DNA from: Gryllotalpicola daejeonensis
GTDB taxonomy: Bacteria; Actinomycetota; Actinomycetes; Actinomycetales; Microbacteriaceae
Reading direction: 5' to 3'
NCBI RefSeq assembly: GCF_039538145.1
Contig: NZ_BAABBV010000002.1
Coordinates: forward strand, 620,001-684,000
DNA: 64,000 nucleotides
Below the pieces are notes generated by a model. It saw only the letters and a program-made list of their open reading frames with translations. It made no database searches and was not told the origin of the DNA. The position numbers and the translations under genes were made by a program. Positions 8,103 through 17,923 of the stretch are shown here, piece after piece. Each line of letters opens with the position of its first letter. The first letter of the stretch is position 1.

Positions 8103-9156
8103 TACCCGCAGCACGGGTGGGTCCTTCTTCGGGGCCCACCCGCTGCTGCGCTACATCACCATCCGCCTCGGCATCAGCCTGCTGCTGCTGTGGGGCGTCA
8201 CGTTCATCACCTTCGTCCTGACCAACCTCGTGCCAGCGAACCCGGTCGCGTCGGTGCTCGGCGAGACCGCGATGAACAACCCGCGCATCGTGGCCGCCAC
8301 CGAGCACCGCCTCGGCCTCGACCGGCCGCTGCCCGTGCAGTACGGCCTATACCTCGTGCGGCTGCTGCACTTCGACTTCGGCACGTCGAACCAGACTCAG
8401 ATGCCGATCCTCGACGACCTCAAGGTCGCCTTCCCCGCCACGATCGAGCTCGCGCTGTACACGATGGTCCTCTCGGTGATCATCGGCCTCGGCCTGGCGA
8501 TCTACGCGGCGCTGCACCGGGGCTCGATCGCCGACGTGATCATCCGCCTCGGCAGCCTCGCCGGGCTCTCGGTGCCGCTGTTCTGGCTTGCGATGATCCT
8601 CTTCTATCTGCTGTCGGTCGTGTGGGGCGTCCTGCCCGGCTCCGGCCGGCTCAACCCGGTCTTCAATCCCCCTCCGCATGTCACCGGCCTGTACACGGTC
8701 GATGCCGCCATCGCCGGCGACTGGTCACTGCTCGGCTCTGCGTTCGCGCACCTGGCCCTTCCGGTGCTCGTGCTCACGCTCTACACGCTCGCGACGCTCG
8801 TGAAGTTCTTCCGCTCTGCGTTGCTCGACGTCACGGGCAGCGAGTTCGTGACGGCCGCCCGCGCCAAGGGTCTGCCCGAGCGCCAGGTCGTCTCCGGCTA
8901 CATCGTTCGCGGTGCGCTGCTGCCGATCCTCACGATGATCGGCCTCGCCTTCGGCTCGCTGCTGTCGGGCGCGGTCATGACCGAGACGGTGTTCTCGTGG
9001 CAGGGCCTCGGGCAGTACGCGCTGCAGGCGTCGACCCACCTCGACATGCCGGCGATCATGGGTGTCGGCATCGTGATCGGAACGGTGTACATCACGATCA
9101 ACTTCGTCATCGACATCCTCTACGGCATCATCGACCCCCGCGTCAGGAGGCGCTGA
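8089..9156 (+). CDS. Opp/Dpp-type ABC permease, DppB-like subunit
   Basis: Inner-membrane permease of 355 residues with about six membrane segments. The family start is FITIRLGIS-like (RYITIRLGISLLLLWGVTFI). The conserved cytoplasmic loop contacting the ATPases reads FVTAARAKGLPERQVVSGYI, followed by LSGAVMTETVFSWQGLG. The likely start is a GTG at 8089, overlapping the end of the binding-protein gene by 14 bp. It pairs with the DppC-like subunit immediately downstream (1-bp overlap). Confidence 0.92.
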   Translation: MTSSNTRSTGGSFFGAHPLLRYITIRLGISLLLLWGVTFITFVLTNLVPANPVASVLGETAMNNPRIVAATEHRLGLDRPLPVQYGLYLVRLLHFDFGTSNQTQMPILDDLKVAFPATIELALYTMVLSVIIGLGLAIYAALHRGSIADVIIRLGSLAGLSVPLFWLAMILFYLLSVVWGVLPGSGRLNPVFNPPPHVTGLYTVDAAIAGDWSLLGSAFAHLALPVLVLTLYTLATLVKFFRSALLDVTGSEFVTAARAKGLPERQVVSGYIVRGALLPILTMIGLAFGSLLSGAVMTETVFSWQGLGQYALQASTHLDMPAIMGVGIVIGTVYITINFVIDILYGIIDPRVRRR

Positions 9157-10157
9157 TGAGCGACGCACAGCAGACGCCCGCAGAGGCCCAGGCCCAGGCC
9201 CAGGCCCAGGCCCAGACCCACACCGCGACGCAGACCCGGCAGGCCGAGGAATCCGTCGCCCCGCCCGAGCCCACGCAGGACCCGTTCGCCGTCCTGCCGA
9301 AGCGCCGCTTCAGGCTCAGCGTGCCCGCGCAGTGGCGCACGCCGTTCGCGATGGTCGGCGCGGTCGTGATCGCGCTCTGGATCCTCGTCGCGATCTTCGC
9401 CGACCTCATCGAGCCCTACGACCCGCTGAAGCAGGTGGGCGGCGCGAACGAGCCGCCGAGCGGCGCGCACCTGTTCGGCACCGACCTGCTCGGGCGCGAC
9501 GTGCTCTCGCGCGTGCTGGCCGGCTCGCACGTGTCGCTGCCGGCGCCGATCGTGCTCGTCATCGCCTCGCTCGTCATCGGCGTCGTTCTCGGCCTGATCG
9601 CGGGGTACTTCGGCCGCGCGGTCGATGAGATCATCATGCGCGTCACCGACCTGGTGCTCGCCTTCCCGTCGATCATCCTGGCGATGATCATCGTCGCCGC
9701 CACCGGCCCCGGCATCGCCCACGCGATGGTCGCGATCGTGATCGTCAACTGGCCGCAGTACACCCGCGTGACGCGCTCGCTCGTGATCTCGGCGCGCTCG
9801 TCGGAGTACGTCATCGCGGGCCGGCTGATGGGCGCGAACTGGTTCACGAGTCTCGGGCGAGACATCCTGCCCAACATCGCCTCGCCCATCCTGGTGCTGG
9901 CCACGCTCGATTTCGGCAACCAGATCCTCGCGCTCGCGTCGCTCTCGTTCCTCGGCCTCGGCGCCGTGCCGCCGCAGCCGGAGTGGGGCTCGATGACCTT
10001 CGACGGCCTGCAGAACTTCTCGGCGTGGTGGATCTCGGCGTTCCCGTCGCTCGCGATCTTCACGCTCGTGATCGCGTTCAACCTGCTCGGCGACGCGCTG
10101 CGCGACGCGCTCGACCCGCGCACGCAGTCGCGGCTGAATGAGGGAGGCGCGCTGTGA
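9156..10157 (+). CDS. Opp/Dpp-type ABC permease, DppC-like subunit
   Basis: Second permease, 333 residues, starting at ATG 9156 within TGATG and preceded by a perfect AGGAGG. Before the first membrane helix (about residue 64) lies an unusual low-complexity cytoplasmic leader of alternating Ala-Gln (EAQAQAQAQAQTHTATQTRQ). The family features follow: HLFGTDLLGRDVLSRVLAGS, the ATPase-contact loop SEYVIAGRLMGANWFTSLGR, and LASLSFLGLGAVPPQPEWG near the end. Its stop overlaps the next gene by 4 bp. Confidence 0.92.
   Translation: MSDAQQTPAEAQAQAQAQAQTHTATQTRQAEESVAPPEPTQDPFAVLPKRRFRLSVPAQWRTPFAMVGAVVIALWILVAIFADLIEPYDPLKQVGGANEPPSGAHLFGTDLLGRDVLSRVLAGSHVSLPAPIVLVIASLVIGVVLGLIAGYFGRAVDEIIMRVTDLVLAFPSIILAMIIVAATGPGIAHAMVAIVIVNWPQYTRVTRSLVISARSSEYVIAGRLMGANWFTSLGRDILPNIASPILVLATLDFGNQILALASLSFLGLGAVPPQPEWGSMTFDGLQNFSAWWISAFPSLAIFTLVIAFNLLGDALRDALDPRTQSRLNEGGAL
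9186..9215 (+). repeat. Five tandem copies of GCCCAG inside the DppC-like gene
   Basis: A perfect 6-bp microsatellite, GCCCAG x5, encoding alternating Ala-Gln in the N-terminal leader of the permease. Because the unit is two codons long, copy-number change would alter length without shifting the frame. Confidence 0.95.
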
Positions 10158-11035
10158 GCGACGTGGCTTCGAGATCAGGGGCCGGGGATTCCTCAGGCCG
10201 CGGCACCCCGCAGGGGGCCGCCGTCACCGTCGCCGGCCTGCGGCTCACGATCGACGGCAAGCCGATCCTGAACGGAATCGACCTCGAGCTGCCGCGCGGG
10301 AAGGTCACGGGCCTCGCGGGTGAGTCCGGCTCCGGGAAGACGATGACCGGCATGACGCTGATCGGGCTGCAGCCCGACAACGCGGTCGTCACCGGGTCTG
10401 TGCTCTTCGACGGCCGCGAGCTCGTCGGGCTGCCGGCGCGGGAATGGGGGTCGGTGCGCGGCACCCGCATCGCGATGGTGTTCCAGGACCCGACGGCGAG
10501 CCTGCACCCCATGCTGTCGATCGGCCGGCAGCTGACCGACCACCAGCGGCACCACCTCGGGCTCCCGAAGCGCGAGGCTCTCGCGCGCGCCGAGTCGCTG
10601 CTCGAGCGCGTCGGGGTGCCGGACCCGGCCGGGGCCCTCAAGAAGTACCCACACGAGTTCTCCGGCGGCCAGTTGCAGCGCATCGCCATCGCGAGCGCGA
10701 TCGCCTGCGACCCCGAGCTGCTGATCGCGGACGAGCCGACGACCGCCCTCGACGTGACAGTGCAGGCAGGCATCCTCGCCCTCTTGCGCTCGCTCTGCGA
10801 CGATCTGGGCCTCACCGTGGTGCTGATCACGCACGACTTCGGCGTGCTCTCATCGCTCGCCGACGAGATCGCCGTGATGCGCGGCGGGGTGATCGTCGAG
10901 CACGGGTCCCGCTACGACGTGATCCGGCAGCCGACGCACCCGTACACGCGCGAGCTGATCGAGTCGCTGCCGATGCACGAGCTGGCAGAGGCCGGTGCGC
11001 TCGGCGCGCCCGGCGCGTCTGAGGGGACGGAATGA
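10154..11035 (+). CDS. Opp/Dpp-type ABC ATPase, DppD-like subunit
   Basis: Nucleotide-binding subunit, 293 residues, starting at a GTG that overlaps the permease stop (GTGA). Walker A is GESGSGKT, the signature is FSGGQLQRIAIA, Walker B is LLIADEPT, and the H-loop is ITHDFG. The C-terminus has the Opp-type PTHPYTRELIESLP. It is shorter than typical DppD/OppD proteins (about 325) and lacks the long C-terminal Cys-containing tail sometimes seen. It works as a heterodimer with the next gene product. Confidence 0.92.
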   Translation: MSDVASRSGAGDSSGRGTPQGAAVTVAGLRLTIDGKPILNGIDLELPRGKVTGLAGESGSGKTMTGMTLIGLQPDNAVVTGSVLFDGRELVGLPAREWGSVRGTRIAMVFQDPTASLHPMLSIGRQLTDHQRHHLGLPKREALARAESLLERVGVPDPAGALKKYPHEFSGGQLQRIAIASAIACDPELLIADEPTTALDVTVQAGILALLRSLCDDLGLTVVLITHDFGVLSSLADEIAVMRGGVIVEHGSRYDVIRQPTHPYTRELIESLPMHELAEAGALGAPGASEGTE

Positions 11036-11823
11036 TGGGCGAACAGCTCACGATCGACGATGTCCGGGTCACCTACAACGTGGCCGGGCGCGCGGCGCTC
11101 AACGCGGTCGACGGGGTGTCCTTCACGCTCACGCCCGGGGCGGTGCTGGGGCTCGTCGGCGAGTCGGGCTGCGGCAAGTCGACGCTCGCGCGGGCGATCT
11201 GCGGCCTCGTGCCGCTGTCGGGCGGCTCGGTGACGTTCGGCGACGTGCCGGTCGGCTCGATGGGACTCTCGGGGCGCGACCCGCGGCTGCTGCGCATCCA
11301 GATGGTGTTCCAGAATCCGTACGCCTCGCTCAACCCGCGCCGCCGCATCGGCAAGCAGATCGAGGACGCGCGCCGGATCCACCCGACGACCGCGCCGACC
11401 GTGGGTGAGCTGCTCGACCAGGTCGAGCTGCCGCGGTCGGCGGCCGCGGGCTACCCGTTCCAGTTCTCGGGCGGCCAGCGGCAGCGCATCGCGATCGCGC
11501 GCGCGATGGCGACGGGGCCCGACGTGCTGATCGGCGACGAGCCGATCGCGTCGCTGGATGCCTCGCTGCAGTCCCGCGTGGCGCAGCTCATGCGCCGGGT
11601 CGCGCTCGAGTCGGGGGCGTCGCTGCTGTTCATCAGCCACGACCTCGCGATCGTGCGCACGATCGCCGACCGGGTGCTCGTGATGAACCGCGGCAAGGTC
11701 GTCGAAGAGGGCGAGACCGACGCCATCTGGGGCGCGCCGCAGCACCCCTACACGAAGCGGCTGCTCGGGGCGATCCCCGCGGTGGACGGCCTGGGGCGCA
11801 TCCCGCTCGTCGCGCAGCCCTAG
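11032..11823 (+). CDS. Opp/Dpp-type ABC ATPase, DppF-like subunit
   Basis: Second nucleotide-binding subunit, 263 residues, overlapping the preceding gene by 4 bp (ATGA). Walker A is GESGCGKST, the Q-loop is MVFQNPYASLNPR, the signature is FSGGQRQRIAIARA, Walker B is VLIGDEP, and the H-loop is ISHDLA. The C-terminal PQHPYTKRLLGAIP is the Opp/Dpp oligopeptide-transporter C-terminal motif. Walker B is followed by IASLDAS where most members read VSALDVS. It is the last gene of the operon and is followed by a long palindrome. Confidence 0.92.
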   Translation: MMGEQLTIDDVRVTYNVAGRAALNAVDGVSFTLTPGAVLGLVGESGCGKSTLARAICGLVPLSGGSVTFGDVPVGSMGLSGRDPRLLRIQMVFQNPYASLNPRRRIGKQIEDARRIHPTTAPTVGELLDQVELPRSAAAGYPFQFSGGQRQRIAIARAMATGPDVLIGDEPIASLDASLQSRVAQLMRRVALESGASLLFISHDLAIVRTIADRVLVMNRGKVVEEGETDAIWGAPQHPYTKRLLGAIPAVDGLGRIPLVAQP

Positions 11824-11842
11824 CCGCCGCCCCGACCCCGGT

Positions 11843-11908
11843 TGCGCCACTACCTTCCGCTTTGCGCTACTCGGATCCGAGTAGCGCAAAGCGGAACCTG
11901 GTGGCGCA
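11843..11908. repeat. 66-bp near-perfect palindrome between convergent genes
   Basis: The core at 11855-11896 is a perfect 42-bp palindrome centred on GGATCC, with the left half starting TTCCGCTTTGCGCTACTC. It is flanked by TGCGCCAC at 11843-11850 and its exact complement GTGGCGCA at 11901-11908. Only the 4-bp steps between arm and core (TACC, CCTG) fail to pair. The ABC ATPase gene ends at 11823 and the convergent amidotransferase gene ends at 11914. A bidirectional transcription terminator is the simplest role, although no T-run follows on either strand. Confidence 0.9.
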
Positions 11909-11913
11909 CGCGA

Positions 11914-12615
11914 TCAGGGGCGAGTGACGACGCGGGCGAAGTTGCGCGCGATCGTGCGGGCGACGGATGCCGCGAGCGGCTCCGCCTCGTCGGCGGCGGC
12001 GCGCACCTCCGGAAGGTCGACGCCCTCCTCTGCGACGAAGTCCTCGGGGGTCCAGCGAGCGAGGTCGGCCGCGGCCACCTCAGGGTGGAACTGCAGGCCC
12101 CACGCCGCGGCGCCGAGCCGGAAGGCCTGATTCGGGTGGTCGGCGCTGCTGGCGAGCAGCACGGCGTCGGCCGGCAGCGCGGTGATCGAATCCTGGTGGT
12201 TCTCGATCATGCGGATGTTCCCGGCGACGCCCTCCAGAAGGGCGTCGCCGGCCGAGGCATCCGTCAAGGAGATCGCGGTGGACCCGCGCTCGGGCCGCCC
12301 GTGCCTGCCACGCACCTCGCCGCCGGCGACCTCCGCCAGCAGTTGGCCGCCGAGGCAGATTCCGAGGGTCGGGATGCCTGACGCAAGCGCCTCGGTAGCG
12401 AGTGCGCGCTCGCGCGGCAGCCACGGGGCGCGCGCGTCGTCGCTCGGCAGGAAGCCGCCGCCGAGCATCACGAGCCCGTCGTAGCCCGCGAGCTTCTCAG
12501 GCAGGCCGTCGGCGCCGGCGCGCACCTCGAGCTCGAGTCCGTCGTCGGCCCACCACGGCCCGAAGCGCCTGACGCCGCTGCCCGAGGAGTTCTGAACGAC
12601 GAGCACGCGCACCAT
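11914..12615 (-). CDS. Class I glutamine amidotransferase-like protein
   Basis: A 233-residue protein of the GMP-synthase-like amidotransferase group. The nucleophile elbow GICLGGQ places Cys at about 87. The catalytic His and Glu appear in FHPE (about 177 and 179), so the triad is complete. Stand-alone members of this group have varied or unknown acceptors. The ATG at 12615 begins MVRVLVVQNSS, matching the family start. It is divergent from the esterase gene, with only 40 bp between the two starts. Confidence 0.85.
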   Translation of the reverse strand: MVRVLVVQNSSGSGVRRFGPWWADDGLELEVRAGADGLPEKLAGYDGLVMLGGGFLPSDDARAPWLPRERALATEALASGIPTLGICLGGQLLAEVAGGEVRGRHGRPERGSTAISLTDASAGDALLEGVAGNIRMIENHQDSITALPADAVLLASSADHPNQAFRLGAAAWGLQFHPEVAAADLARWTPEDFVAEEGVDLPEVRAAADEAEPLAASVARTIARNFARVVTRP

Positions 12616-12655
12616 GTCCCGATCGTATGGGCAGCCGTCGCATAGGGTCGAAAGC

Positions 12656-13645
12656 ATGCCGCTCACCGACATGTCGCTCGCGCAGCTGCGAGCTTTCAGC
12701 CCCACCGTCCGCGAGCCCGCGGACTTCGACGATTTCTGGCGTGAGACCCTCGCCGAGGCGCGCACCGCCGCCGACCTCGCTGGCGAGAAGGCGCGCGCCA
12801 CCCGCACCCCCGCCGACACCCCGATCACCGAGCTGATCGTCGAAGACCTGACCTTCCCCGGGTTCAATGCAGAGCCGGTGAAGGCGTGGGCGATTCGCCC
12901 CAAGGGCCGCGAGGGCGAGAAGCTGCCCGTCGTCGTCGAGTTCAACGGCTACAACGGCGGCCGCGGCATCGTGGGCGAGCGGGCGCTGTGGGCGCTCGCG
13001 GGCTACGCCTACGTCTTCATGGACACCCGCGGGCAGGGCTCGGGCTGGGGCACCGGCGGCGACACGTCCGACCCGCACGGCTCGAACGCCGCCGTGTCGG
13101 GGTGGATGACGCGCGGAATCCTCGACCCGAAGCAGCACTTCTATCGCCGGGTGTTCACCGACGCGGCCCGTCTCATCGACGAGGTGCGCACGTGGGACTT
13201 CATCGACCCGACCCGCATCGCCGTCACCGGCGGCAGCCAGGGCGGCGGCATCGCGATCGCAGCCGCGGGCCTCTCCCCCGACGTGTGGGCGCTCATGCCC
13301 GACGTCGCGTTCCTGTGCGCGTGGGAGCACGGCACCGACGTCGCGGTCTCCGACCCCTACCAGGAGCTCGCCCGCTACCTCGCGGTGCATCGCGAGCACA
13401 CCGAGACGGTGTGGAACACCGCCGCGTACTTCGACGGCGTCAACTTCGCGAAGCGCATCACCGTGCCCGCGCTGTTCTCGGTCGCGCTGATGGACGACGT
13501 CGTGCCGCCGTCGACCACCTTCGCCGGCTTCAACGCGCTCGCGTCGGCCGACAAGGCGATCGAGGTCTACGCCTACAACGGGCACGAGGGCGGTCAGACC
13601 TACCAGTGGCTGAAGCAGGCGGAGTTCCTGGCCGCGCGCCGCTGA
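12656..13645 (+). CDS. axe1: CE7 acetyl-xylan esterase / cephalosporin-C deacetylase
   Basis: Alpha/beta-hydrolase of 329 residues, the usual length of the AXE1 family, which removes acetyl groups from short xylo-oligosaccharides in the cytoplasm. The nucleophile motif GGSQGG has Ser at about 194, the acid follows in SVALMDDVVPPST (Asp about 280), and the His is in YNGHEGG (about 310). The typical MDTRGQGSGW oxyanion region is also present. The ATG at 12656 (MPLTDMSLAQLRAF) is the family start. There is no signal peptide. It fits a hemicellulose-utilisation island. Confidence 0.93.
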   Translation: MPLTDMSLAQLRAFSPTVREPADFDDFWRETLAEARTAADLAGEKARATRTPADTPITELIVEDLTFPGFNAEPVKAWAIRPKGREGEKLPVVVEFNGYNGGRGIVGERALWALAGYAYVFMDTRGQGSGWGTGGDTSDPHGSNAAVSGWMTRGILDPKQHFYRRVFTDAARLIDEVRTWDFIDPTRIAVTGGSQGGGIAIAAAGLSPDVWALMPDVAFLCAWEHGTDVAVSDPYQELARYLAVHREHTETVWNTAAYFDGVNFAKRITVPALFSVALMDDVVPPSTTFAGFNALASADKAIEVYAYNGHEGGQTYQWLKQAEFLAARR

Positions 13646-13707
13646 TCAGGCAGCCGCCCGGCGGTCGCGCCTGCCGCCGGCTGGGCACGGCACCGCGGTC
13701 AAATGCG

Positions 13708-13746
13708 CGAACGGCGCACGTTTTCTGACAAAACGTGCGCCGTTCG
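13708..13746. terminator. Bidirectional hairpin terminator between convergent genes
   Basis: Perfect 17-bp inverted repeat: CGAACGGCGCACGTTTT and its complement flank the 5-base loop CTGAC. Each strand has AAAA at one base of the stem and TTTT at the other. It sits between the esterase gene and the convergent sugar permease gene. Confidence 0.85.
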
Positions 13747-13790
13747 AGGCATCCGCCGCAATCGGCAGCGCTATGCGGCCATGGCGCCGG

Positions 13791-15007
13791 CTACGCTCCG
13801 GCGCGCGATGCGCGGCGCTTGTTGAACACGTCGAACGCGACGGCGGCGAGCAGCACGAGGCCCTTGATGAACTCCTGCCACTCGGTGCCGACGCCGAGGA
13901 TCGTCATGCCGTTGTTGAGGATGCCGATGATGAGACCACCGACGATCGCCCCACCGACCGTGCCGATGCCGCCGGTGACCGCCGCGCCGCCGATGAACAC
14001 GGCGGCGATGGCGTCGAGCTCGAAGCCGTCACCGGCGCTCGGGCCGGCAAGGTTGAGCTGTGCGGTGAACACGAGGCCGGCGAGAGCCGACAGCACGCCC
14101 ATGTTGACGAACAGCAGGAAGTTCACCCGCCGTGCGTTCACACCGGAGAGTTCGGCGGCGCGCAGGTTGCCGCCGATGGCGTACACGTGGCGACCGAACA
14201 CGCTGTTCGCCATGACGGCCGAGTAGCCGACGACGAGCACGCCGAGGATGATCAGCACGATCGGCGTGCCGCGGTAGCTCGCGAGCAGCCAGGCGATCGC
14301 GAACAGCAGCACGGCCATGAACGCGGTCTTCACGACGAACCACGGCAGCGGCTCGAGCAGCAGGCCGTTCTTGGCGCGCGAGCGGCGCCCGCGAATCCCC
14401 TGCGCCACGAGCGCGATGATCGCGACGATCGCGATGATCATCGTCAGCGGCTCGAGGTACGAGGTGCCGCCGCCGAGGTCGGGCAGGAAGCCCGAACCGA
14501 TCTTGCGGAAGGCGTCGTCGAAGGGCGAGATCTGCGTGTTGCGCAGCAGGATCTGGGCGAGACCGCGGAACAGCAGCATGCCGCCGAGCGTCACGATGAA
14601 CGCCGGGATCTTGAAGTACGCGACCCAGAACCCCTGCCAGGCGCCGATCACCGCGCCGCCGATCAAGCAGAGGATGATCGTGAGCCACCACGGCACCCCG
14701 AGCTTGTTGTTCAGCACGCCCGCGAGGGCGCCGATCGTCGCGACGACCGAGCCGACCGAGAGGTCGATGTGCCCGGCGACGATGATCATCACCATGCCGA
14801 TCGCGAGGATCAATACGTAGCTGTTCTGCAGCACGAGGTTCGACACATTGCGGGGGCTGAGCGTGACGCCCTGGGTGAGCACCTGCAGCAGCAGGACGAT
14901 CACGATCAGGGCGATGAACAGGCCGATCTGGCGCAGCTCTCCGCTCAGGAAAGCGAGCCCGCGCTGCAGAGCGCTCGGGCGAGCAGGTGACGCACTCGTC
15001 GTGGTGC

Positions 15008-15011
<4 letters not shown>
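13791..15011 (-). CDS. Sugar ABC permease (XylH/GguB/MmsB type)
   Basis: Membrane permease of 406 residues, with about ten hydrophobic segments, of a monosaccharide importer (CUT2 class). Characteristic blocks are MVMIIVAGHIDLSVGSVVA, the cytoplasmic RAAELSGVNARRVNF loop, and IAAVFIGGAAVTGGIGTVGG. The length matches the longer GguB/XylH/MmsB group rather than the roughly 330-residue RbsC group. It is the last gene of a three-gene operon (binding protein 17820, ATPase 16552, permease 15011), overlapping the ATPase gene by 4 bp. Its position beside araA suggests L-arabinose or mixed pentoses as substrate, which is inference. Confidence 0.9.
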
Positions 15012-16552
<1,541 letters not shown>

Positions 16553-16562
16553 TTCTCCTCCT

Positions 16563-16594
16563 TTATATGGGGCACGGATTATATGGGGCACGGA
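16563..16594. repeat. 16-bp direct tandem repeat
   Basis: TTATATGGGGCACGGA at 16563-16578 is repeated without a gap at 16579-16594. The second copy runs into the left arm of the large hairpin next to it. It lies just upstream of the ATPase ribosome binding site. Confidence 0.9.
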
Positions 16595-16648
16595 TGCCTG
16601 CGCCGCCGCTCTCTGGCATGAGAGTGCAGCCGCAGGCATCCGTGCCCC
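16585..16648 (-). terminator. Intercistronic hairpin between binding-protein and ATPase genes
   Basis: An 18-bp perfect inverted repeat: GGGGCACGGATGCCTGCG at 16585-16602 and its complement at 16631-16648, with a 28-base loop. Each arm contains CGGATGCC. Within the operon it follows the binding-protein gene and precedes the ATPase gene. It is likely to terminate part of the transcripts, or protect the upstream mRNA, so that the binding protein is made in excess. Confidence 0.75.
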
Positions 16649-16671
16649 CTAATCACATGGGCGTGAAAGCG

Positions 16672-17820
16672 CTACTTGAGGTCGGACTCGGTGTAGTAGC
16701 CGCTGTCGAGCAGCTGCTCCTTGTAGTTGTCCTTCGTGACGACCACCGGCGGCAGCAGGTAGGTCGGCACGACCTTCTTGCCGTTGTCGTACGACTTGGT
16801 GTCGTTGACGTCGGGCTTCTCGCCCTTGAGCAGCGCCTCGGTCATCTGGGCGGCCTGCTTCGCGAGCTTGCGCGTGTCCTTGAAGATCGTCGAGTACTGC
16901 GAGCCGGCGATGATCTGCTTCACGCTCGCGACCTCGGCGTCCTGGCCGGTGATGACGGGCCAGTCGGCGTCGCCGACCTTGTAGCCACCCGACTCGAGGG
17001 CCGAGATGATGCCGTCAGAGAGGCCGTCGTAGGGCGACAGCACGCCGTTGAGCTTCACAGAGCCGGTCGAGTAGCTCTTTGCGAGCAGGTCGTCCATGCG
17101 CTTCTTGGCGGTCGCCGGGTCCCAGCCCTGGATCGCGATCTGGCTGAAGCCGGTCTGGCCGCTCGTCACCTTGATGGTGCCGTCGGCGATCAGCGGCTTG
17201 AGCACGCTCATGGCGCCGTTGTAGAAGAAGGTCGCGTTGTTGTCGTCGGGGCTTCCGGCGAAGAGCTCGACGTTCCACGGGCCCTTCTTGCCGGTCTTGT
17301 TCCCGTCCTTGTCGAGGTAGCCGAGGCCCGCGAGCAGCGAGTTCGCCTGCAGCACGCCGACCTTGAAGTTGTCGAAGGTGGCGTAGTAGTCCACGTTCTT
17401 GTCGCCCGTGAGCAGGCGGTCATACGCGATGACCTTGACGCCGGCTGCCTTCGCGTCGTCGAGCTGCTGGCCGAGCGCGCCGCCGTCGATCGACGCGATG
17501 ATGATGACCTTCGCGCCCTTCGTGATCATCGTCTCGATCTGCTGGCCCTGGGTCGGGATGTCGTTGTCGGCGTACTCGAGGTCGGTCTTGTAGCCGGCAG
17601 CCTTGAGCTCCTTGACGACATTGGCGCCGTCCTGGATCCAGCGCTGGTCGACCTTCGTCGGCATCGCGATGCCAATGAGCGAACCCTTGCCGCCGTCTTT
17701 GGCTGCACCCGAGTCCGAGCCGCCCGTTCCGCCGCGTCCACTGCCCGAGCAGGCGGCGAGCGTCAGCGCGAGGCCGGCGGCTGCCGCCACCGTTGCGATT
17801 CTCTTGAGGGGGAACCTCAT
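16672..17820 (-). CDS. ChvE/XylF-type monosaccharide-binding lipoprotein
   Basis: Substrate-binding protein of 382 residues for the importer encoded downstream. The ATG at 17820 is preceded by AAGGAGAAACA. The signal peptide RFPLKRIATVAAAAGLALTL ends in the lipobox LAAC, followed by a Gly/Ser/Asp linker. The mature domain opens IGIAMPTKVDQRWIQDG, close to the ChvE/multiple-sugar-binding group, and later has VIAYDRLLTG and VITGQDAEVASVKQIIAG. The likely ligand is L-arabinose or another aldopentose, given araA just upstream. The family is clear; the ligand is inferred. Confidence 0.92.
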   Translation of the reverse strand: MRFPLKRIATVAAAAGLALTLAACSGSGRGGTGGSDSGAAKDGGKGSLIGIAMPTKVDQRWIQDGANVVKELKAAGYKTDLEYADNDIPTQGQQIETMITKGAKVIIIASIDGGALGQQLDDAKAAGVKVIAYDRLLTGDKNVDYYATFDNFKVGVLQANSLLAGLGYLDKDGNKTGKKGPWNVELFAGSPDDNNATFFYNGAMSVLKPLIADGTIKVTSGQTGFSQIAIQGWDPATAKKRMDDLLAKSYSTGSVKLNGVLSPYDGLSDGIISALESGGYKVGDADWPVITGQDAEVASVKQIIAGSQYSTIFKDTRKLAKQAAQMTEALLKGEKPDVNDTKSYDNGKKVVPTYLLPPVVVTKDNYKEQLLDSGYYTESDLK

Positions 17821-17874
17821 TGTTTCTCCTTGCCGTGTTTCGTTGTGCCGGTGACGAGAGTCATCGACGGGTGA

Positions 17875-17907
17875 TGGGGCGGCGGAATCTGGCACAGCGC
17901 CGCCCCA
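17875..17907 (-). terminator. Hairpin after the araBDA operon
   Basis: Perfect 10-bp stem, TGGGGCGGCG at 17875-17884 pairing with CGCCGCCCCA at 17898-17907, with a 13-base loop. It lies 16 bp beyond the araA stop and before the binding-protein start. It probably ends the araBDA transcript. There is no clear T-run, as is common in high-GC actinobacteria. Confidence 0.65.
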
Positions 17908-17923
17908 CGTCGAGGCGGCCTGC

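Noticed and set aside
8190..10157. Frame of 655 codons overlapping both Dpp-type permeases
   Set aside because: The permease frames show membrane helices and family motifs; this frame is Arg/Pro/Ala-rich with none.
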